Part shown: positions 58,051 through 64,000 of the stretch, one piece after another | How the letters are laid out: the number at the start of each line of letters is the position of its first letter | How positions within the stretch are numbered: the first letter of the stretch is position 1 | The notes under the pieces: generated by a model | What the model was told of the DNA's origin: nothing | What the model saw: only the letters and a program-made list of their open reading frames with translations | The model's database searches: none | Made by a program: the position numbers and the translations under genes | Assembly: GCA_023935145.1 (NCBI GenBank) | Contig: CM043701.1 | Span: 75,080,817-75,144,816, forward strand | Reading direction: 5' to 3' | DNA length: 64,000 bases | DNA from: Bretschneidera sinensis | Taxonomy: Eukaryota > Streptophyta > Magnoliopsida > Brassicales > Akaniaceae

Positions 58051-58641
58051 GCAATCTATAATCTAACAACAGATAAATTAACTTTATTCATATTATTAGC
58101 TACCATAAAGACTTGGCCTTTAATTTAAATTGTATCTCCCACTATTCTTTTCGATTTCCATAACCCTTAATGTGGAAAGTGGAATTTGGAAGGTTTCCTA
58201 GTGGGGATTGGGTAAAAGAAATTGAAAAAAAATAAATTTTCGTTGTGTTTTTCTACATCGATCTCCTTCAAGTGGTATTAGAGTAATCCTTATGATTTGT
58301 ATAGAACATGGTAATTTATTGTCATAGCTAATTAGATTTGATCTTAGAATTCTAAATATTTTATATTAATAATCTAAAAGTTAGATTAGGGTTTATGAAA
58401 CCCTAGGTCAAGAAAATTCAAGAATTTGTTCTTGGATTGATTATTGTCATATGATGGTGATGATGATGATGATGTTGTTGTCGATTGTTCTAGAAACAAT
58501 ATAGAATCAATAGGGATCGATTAGATTTAATTTGGATTTCTAAAATTGGTTATAGATTGAATTGGATCAAGTTTGGGAAACAAGAAACACGAGAAATCGC
58601 ATGGAAAATTTTGCAGTGACAGTTGTCAGTCGACTAGCATG
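58051..58641 (+). repeat. probable copia LTR end, PBS and leader
   Basis: GTGGTATTAGAGTAATCC (58271-58288) resembles the initiator tRNA-Met PBS. It directly follows CTCCTTCA, a plausible LTR end. Downstream is leader-like DNA including a (GAT)n run at about 58458-58477 and a single GTCAGTCGACTAG near the E4 boundary. This plus-strand copia fragment is cut by E4 at 58642. Confidence 0.5.
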
Positions 58642-60344
58642 TGTAATATCCGTGTTCTTAAAGTAAAGGTAAAGAAGTAATTTGATAGATATTATATGGA
58701 ATTAAAATAATATATACATGAAAGATTTACTATTAATATATAAAAATGGACACTTGGTGGATGCTAATCTTTTGTGGTTACAAAGGAAAAAAAGAGAAGA
58801 CAAACACATGGATTCTAAATGTCTAGGTGTAGGCTACACAACATGCAAGTATGCATGTTAGACAACTAAGAGAACAAAATATGAAGAATGGTTGCAGGTG
58901 TTGACGGATTTGGTATATAAAAAAAATTAGGCTTCTGTTAGTTGTGTTAAAACTTAGTTTACAACAAATTTCTTTCTCACTCTAAAATTATATTCTCTCT
59001 CTCAAATTACTCTCTTTCTTTAAACACCTGGGGATTGAAAGAAAGGCTAAAAGATTGAAATTTTGAAGAAGTTTGTGGGAGAATTTTAAAGAAATTTGAG
59101 GAAAGCTTTAAGGAAAAAAAATGTAATAATGTGAATTTTATTTTTGAAATTATACATACATGAAATTACCTGGAATTTGATGTAGAAATTTAAAGGTATA
59201 AATTACAGAAGAATTGAAGAATAAATTAGAAATTTTAATATAAATATTATGTTAAGTGTTGACGATCAGCAATCAAGTGAAATTGCTGAAAGAAGCCGGA
59301 AAGGCAAGGAGGTGATCCAGAGGTAGCTTTAAGTGCTACGTGGTGAGTTAGATTTACTTGTAGTAATCGAGACCAATAAAAATATGAATTTATGATATTT
59401 GAATAAATTGTTGAATTATAATGATTTAATGAGGTATTTTCTATTATGTATGATAATTGATTGATTTATTGATTAAGGATTTAATAGTATGTTAGGTATT
59501 AATTATATAAGAAATTATATTTTAAAAAGGGATAGATTAATGAAAAATATGCTGAGAAGTTATGTGAAATTTCTAAAAATATGATTGAAAAATTAATATG
59601 ATATATGAGGAGACAATTTAATAAATATAATAACAATAATAATTTTGAGAAAGAGCTAGATAGTTGAATTGAATGCTTTGATGTATGCTTGCTTGCATCT
59701 TATTGCACATATGCATAAAAGGAAAGACCAGGAAGGTAGCTGTTCTTGCTGAGAAGACTAGGAAGGTAGCTGGTATGGCTGAGAAGACTAGGGAGGTAGC
59801 TGGTCTGGCTAAAACATGTCGACATGTGGGAAGACATTTCTAGATGATAATATGAAATGATCTGATGAGAAAGAAAGAAATATAATTTAAATTCATGTAT
59901 TATGTTTGTTTTAAATATTTATTAGTAATGCTTGAGATGCCAAAGAATCAGTTTTGATTATTAAATTATTGATAGATAGATGGGTCTTATAATGAGACAA
60001 TTTTGATAATAGATAAATAGAAAGGTTGACATAATAAAGAATTATATTTTTGATTGCTTATATGAAGTGAAATTTATGATGACATTAAATCGGAAATCTT
60101 AAATTGATAAAATATATAAGATATATGTATTAAAAGAGGATGGTATGATAAATTATTTATTAAGAGAAATTGATAAATGATTGAATTAGAATGTGAGAAT
60201 AGATAGATGATTAGTTATGCTGATTTAACAATGAATGAATTTAATTAGAAGTATACAAATCAAGTATTTCTAGTAAATTTAATTCACTGAGCTTGTGAAG
60301 CTCACTCCTCATTGTTAAATAATTTTAGGTAGCGAGCAAGACAG
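58642..60344 (+). repeat. E4 5' LTR, 3' end missing
   Basis: Starts TGTAATATCCG; a TATA-like GGTATATAAAA lies near 58911. Contains the hairpin GTAGCTTTAAGTGCTAC (59323-59339), three 30-bp repeat units (about 59720-59812), ACATGTCGACATGT (near 59815) and CACTGAGCTTGTGAAGCTCA (near 60287). The last ~430 bp found in E1 and E3 LTRs, up to the CGTTACA end, are missing after 60344. Confidence 0.88.
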
Positions 60345-61235
60345 ATTACAACTCCATTTCTAATAAAATCAAGTATTCTCATCTATATTGTTTGTAAATT
60401 TCTTCTTGTCTCTTCATTTATGGCTTCCAATTAGTCAAATCAGCAAGTAGTTCCAGTTTTCAATGGTGAAAATTATGATTATTGAAGTATCAAAACGAGA
60501 ACCATACTGATGGCCATAGATTATTTGGAAATGGTATCTCAAGGCACAGTGAGGCTTGCAACTACAAATCAAAGTTCTGCTCAAGTAAATTCTCTATCAG
60601 CTAGTGCTTGTGTACATTCAAATTTAGAATAAAGTTCATTGTCCCCGTCAAGACCACAATAAATACTCAAAAGGAGAAAGAGTTGATACCGAAGGATCTT
60701 AATGCATTGCAACTGATCCAAACTGATGTATCAAAATATATTTTTCAAGAATTTTAACAACAACATCATTAAAGAAGACTTGGGATATTCTATAACAGGA
60801 GTTTCAAAGCACTCTCAAGGTACAAACACTTAAATTCCAAGCATTGAGAAGTGATTTTGAGAATTTGAAAATGAAGGAAAGAGAGTCTATGAAAGATTAT
60901 TTTACTAGATTGTTTAAAATTGTTAATCAAATGAATATATATGGTGAATTTTTGTTAGATCAAAAAGTAGTAGGAGAAAATTTTAATTAGTTTGACTGAT
61001 AGATTTGAGAGCATTGTGTGTGTTATTGATGAATATAAAGATCTTAGTCAGCTCTCTGTCATCAAGTTGATTGGCTCTCTTCAAGCTTTTGAACAAAGGC
61101 AAGCTAAGAAGACAAAAAGTGTTATAGAAGGGGCTTTCCCATCTAAACTCAAGCTTAGGCCCTTTAGTTCCTCTTTCACTTCAAAGTTCCAAAAAGTAGG
61201 AATAGAAGAGTGGTTAGAAACCTAATTCTAGGGAA
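60345..61235 (+). pseudogene. Ty1/copia gag fragment inside E4
   Basis: From ATG at 60420 the frame gives VVPVFNGENYDY, ILMAIDYLEMVSQG, the DUF4219-like opening of copia gag. After frameshifts: ALQLIQTDVSKYIF, LKFQALRSDFENLKMKE, YFTRLFKIVNQM and, in the open frame 60992-61225, LTDRFESIVCVIDEYKDLSQ followed by LIGSLQAFEQRQ. This is the UBN2 gag domain. It ends before any zinc knuckle, where Tekay gag takes over. Confidence 0.87.
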
Positions 61236-61239
61236 AATA

Positions 61240-61790
61240 AGGAAGCCAGAAGGTTGCTTTTGCTTCATTTAAGCTGGAAAGTGAGGCTTCTCAAAGGTGG
61301 GAAGATATTCAACCTAGATTAAGTACACATGTAGATCAACCCTTAACTTGGCGTAAGTTTAAGGATGTGTTCTTTGTGAAGTGTTTTCTAGATATGTTTC
61401 GAGCACAACATGAGAGATTTTATTTATTTAAAGCAATACTTTATCTATGGCTGAGTATGATAGTAGATTTATAGCCCTGTCGATGCGACATAGGAAAGTT
61501 ATAGCCTATACTTCTAGGCAATTGAAGAACAATGAGAGAAATTACCGGACCCATGATTTAGAATTGTCTACCATAGTTTTTGCTTTAAAGATTTGGAGAC
61601 ATCATCTATATGGAGCCACTTGTGAAATTTTTACCGATCATAAAAGTTTGACGCATTTACCTACCCAGAGAGAATTGAATTTGAGGTAGAGGAGGTGTAT
61701 GGAGTTGATTAGTGACTATGACTGTACAATTCATTATCATCCAGGGAAGGCTAATATAGTAGCTAATGCATTGAGTAGAAAGTCTATAGG
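61240..61790 (+). pseudogene. E4 Tekay gag piece joined to RNase H
   Basis: Gag capsid text (FASFKLESEASQRWEDIQPRL) leads to [12 protein letters not shown], which is joined without a break to [38 protein letters not shown] and [10 protein letters not shown] of RNase H. The end of gag, protease, RT and the first RNase H Asp are deleted. The frame remains open across the join (61447-61689). Confidence 0.87.
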
Positions 61791-61859
61791 GAGATTAGCT
61801 GCTATTGGGAGTTATGATATTAGCTTCATTATAGAATTAAGAAAAATGAGAATGCAGTT

Positions 61860-62783
61860 GAGTATTTGTGATAAATGAGTATTGATGGCAAATATGGTGG
61901 TATAATCTTCTATTATTTATTGCTCATTACAAATGTAGAGTAGAGATGAATGGATAGAGAAAATCAAACATGAAGTATTGAGTGGGAAGCCGACTGAGTT
62001 TAGAATTGGAGAAGATGGTATGCTGGTACTGGGACATAGAGTTGTGTCCCCAATGATGTTGAGATAAGAAAGGAGATACTAAGAGAGGCTTATGATTCTG
62101 TGTATTTTATGCACCCGAGTAATAATAAGATATATAGGGGGTTGAAACAAAATTATTGATGGTCAGGGATGAAGAAGGAGGTTGCTGAGTATATTTCTAG
62201 ATGTTTGATTTGTCAACAAGTGAAATCTGAGATTAGACATCTGGTATGTTTATTACAACCTCTTCCATTACCTGAATGGCCATGGGAGAATGTGAGCATG
62301 GATTTTGTTTCTGGGTTTCCTTGTACTCAAAGAGGTCATGATGCTGTATGGGTTATAGTGGATAGACTTTCTAAGTCTTCGGATTTCTTTCCTATTAAAA
62401 CTACCTGGAGTCCTGAAAGGTTAACTGAATTGTATGTAGCAAAAATTATGAGATTACATGGAGTACTTTTAAGCATTGTATCAAATAAGGATTCTAGATT
62501 CACTTCTAGATTTTGGAAAGGTTTTCAAAAACCTATGGGTACACAATTGCAGTTTAGTACAAATTTTCATCCTCAAACGGATGAGCAGACAGAGAGAATC
62601 ATCAAAATACTAGAATATATGCTAAGGGCAAGTGTATTGAGTTTTTCAGTGAGCTGGGATGTTTATTTACCTTTGATCGAGTTTGTGTACAATAATCAGT
62701 ATCAAACTTATATTGGGATGGCACCATTTGAGGCTTTATATGGTAGAAAGTGCCGAACTCCAGTATGTTGGGAAGAAGTTTGA
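61860..62783 (+). pseudogene. E4 integrase zinc finger and core
   Basis: The zinc-finger part (VPNDVEIRKEIL-like, MHPSNNKIYRGL) has frame breaks. From 62169 a 204-residue open frame contains CLICQQVKSEIRH, VSMDFVSGFP (first catalytic Asp), VDRLSKSSDFFPI, SNKDSRFTSRFW (second Asp), FHPQTDEQTERI (Glu region) and MAPFEALYGRKCRTPVCWEE. All three catalytic residues appear present, making this the best integrase core in the window. Confidence 0.88.
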
Positions 62784-63300
62784 GAAAAAAAAAATTTGAC
62801 TAGAAATGATATATTTGACTACTGAGAGAATCAAACTGGTTAAAAAGGACTTTAGAGCAGCACAGAATAGACAAAAGAGATATGTTGATAATAGAAGACG
62901 ACCTCTTGAGTTTCAGGTTGGTGACTAGGTGTTTTTGAAGATATCTCTATGGAAGGGTGTATTGAGATTTAAAAAGAAAGGAAAGTTAAGTCTGAGATTT
63001 GTGGGGCCGTATGAGGTAATTAAAATTGTTGGACCAGTAGTATACAAATTGGATTTGACTCTAGAGTTAAAGCAATTACACAATGTGTTTCATGTTTCAC
63101 TTTTGAGAAAGTGTTTACATGATGAATCCCATAGTATTCCGAGTCAGGCTATAGAACTTTAGGAAGATTTGACCTTCATGAAAGTATCAATTAAAATTCT
63201 AGACAGAAAGGAACAAGTTTTGTGTAATAAAGTTATTCCTTTGATTAAAGTATTATGACAGAACAAATATGTTAAAGAAATTACTTTGGAGCACCCCCAG
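62784..63300 (+). pseudogene. E4 integrase C-terminus and chromodomain
   Basis: Reads LKISLWKGVLRFKKKGKLSL, RFVGPYEVIKIVGPVVYKL, NVFHVSLLRKCLHDESHS, a stop at 63162, then IKILDRKEQVLCNKVIPLIK and a degraded chromodomain end (YVKEITLEH) where the Trp of the usual T-W-E is Leu. Otherwise nearly the same as the E3 protein. Confidence 0.86.
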
Positions 63301-63338
63301 CTATTTCATGAGTTCGGTAAGGAAATTTCGGGGACGAA

Positions 63339-63360
63339 TTTTTTTTAAGGTGGATGGAAT
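63339..63360 (+). other. E4 polypurine tract
   Basis: TTTTTTTTAAGGTGGATGGAAT directly precedes TGTAATACCCG at 63361; the purine-rich AAGGTGGATGGAA is the plus-strand primer. GGGGACGAATTTT upstream is conserved before the PPT in the other Tekay-type copies. Confidence 0.8.
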
Positions 63361-64000
63361 TGTAATACCCGTGTTCTTAAAGTAAAGGTAAAGAAGTAAT
63401 TTGATAGATATTACATGGAATTAAAATAATATATACATGAAAGATTTACTATTAATATAAAAAAAGGGCCACCTAGACGCTAAGCGTCCAGGTGTAATCT
63501 TTTATGGTTACAAAGAAGAAAAGAAAAACAAAAGACAAAAATCTGGACGCTAAGTGTCCAGGTGTAGGCTACACAACATGCAAGTATGCATGTTAGACAA
63601 CTAAGAGAACAAAATATGAAGAATGGTTGTAGGTGTTGACGGATTTGGTATAAAAGAAATTAAGCTTTTGTTAGTTTTGTTAAAATTTAGTTTAAAACAA
63701 ATTTCTTTCTCACTCTAGAATTATATTCTCTCTCTCAAATTGCTCTATTTCTTTAAATACCTGGGAACTGAAAGAACGGTTGAAAGATTTAAACTTTGAA
63801 TAAATTTATAGGAGAATTTTAAAGAAATTCGAGCGAAACTTTAAGAAAAAAAGAAGGTAATAATGTGAATTTTATTTTTGAAATTATGCATACATGAAAT
63901 TACCCAAAATTTGATGTAGGAATTTAAAGGCATGAATTACGAAAGAATAGAATAATAAATTAAAAATTTTAATATAAATATTATGCCGGGTGTTGACGAT
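63361..64000 (+). repeat. E4 3' LTR, incomplete at window edge
   Basis: Starts TGTAATACCCG and matches the 5' LTR from 58642 with scattered changes. It contains a short repeat absent in that form from the 5' LTR (GGACGCTAAG-type words at about 63480-63560) and a TATA box at GGTATAAAAG (about 63646). It is cut by the window end. Confidence 0.92.

Larger units (their letters stand above)
58642..64000 (+). mobile_element. E4: chimeric Tekay-type element carrying copia gag, runs off the right edge
   Basis: 5' LTR 58642 to about 60344 (3' part missing), copia leader and gag fragment 60345-61235, Tekay gag piece joined to RNase H (61240-61790), integrase with chromodomain (61860-63300), PPT and the start of the 3' LTR at 63361. 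Protease and RT are absent. The PBS is absent because the end of the 5' LTR is replaced. Coding parts are close to E3. Non-autonomous in its present form. Confidence 0.85.

Noticed and set aside
1..64000. tRNA, rRNA or snRNA genes
   Set aside because: No cloverleaf with A and B boxes and no rRNA-like conserved block was seen on reading; tRNA-like words are only retrotransposon primer binding sites.

Overview
This is plant nuclear DNA, almost certainly from a eudicot with a repeat-rich genome. The species cannot be told from the window. The only recognisable cellular gene is the 5' part of a split gene on the minus strand at 4453-8124. Its five exons join in phase and encode the N-terminal ~220 residues of NAA35/MAK10, the auxiliary subunit of the NatC N-terminal acetyltransferase. 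Almost everything else is transposable element sequence, mostly decayed. No bacterial, organellar, rRNA, tRNA or CRISPR sequence was seen.

Layout. 1-2270: tail of a Ty3/gypsy chromovirus (integrase end, chromodomain, LTR-like DNA). 2314-2881: hAT-type MITE with 8-bp TSD. 3883-4337: 5'-truncated LINE with 11-bp TSD. 4453-8124: NAA35 exons 1-5, with a 941-bp hAT element in intron 1. 8125-13435: promoter, a LINE endonuclease fragment, two tandem repeats and much unassigned DNA. 13436-34205: a nest. A degenerate plus-strand gypsy element (22063-32515) was hit in its 5' LTR by a complete Tekay-type element E1 (13441-22062, TSD GTTAC) and in gag by a minus-strand Ty1/copia element (23098-29285, TSD TAAAC). 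One copia LTR then received a SIRE-type solo LTR (23174-24749, TSD GAAAT). A SIRE gag fragment and 3' LTR (32512-34205) abut the 3' end of the gypsy coding region. 34716-37030: L1-type LINE interrupted by a TRIM (34933-35505). 38757-39386: second copy of part of that LINE. 39387-55724: Tekay element E2 inserted in the outer LTR of a related element E3, with the outer ends of both deleted. 57131-58641: copia remnants. 58642-64000: E4, a plus-strand Tekay-type element with a piece of copia gag where its leader and gag start should be; it runs off the right edge.

The Tekay-type elements form two subfamilies. E1 and E2 share LTR sequence and the same internal deletion in the integrase core, so they look like a non-autonomous group. 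E3 and E4 share a different LTR minisatellite and keep the integrase core. E1, E2 and E3 all carry an in-frame TAG at the same reverse transcriptase position. No element here looks autonomous.

I found no convincing new functional system. The most informative observations are the shared TAG codon, the shared integrase deletion, the chimeric element E4, a tandem triplication inside E2, and the unresolved fate of the 3' two thirds of NAA35.
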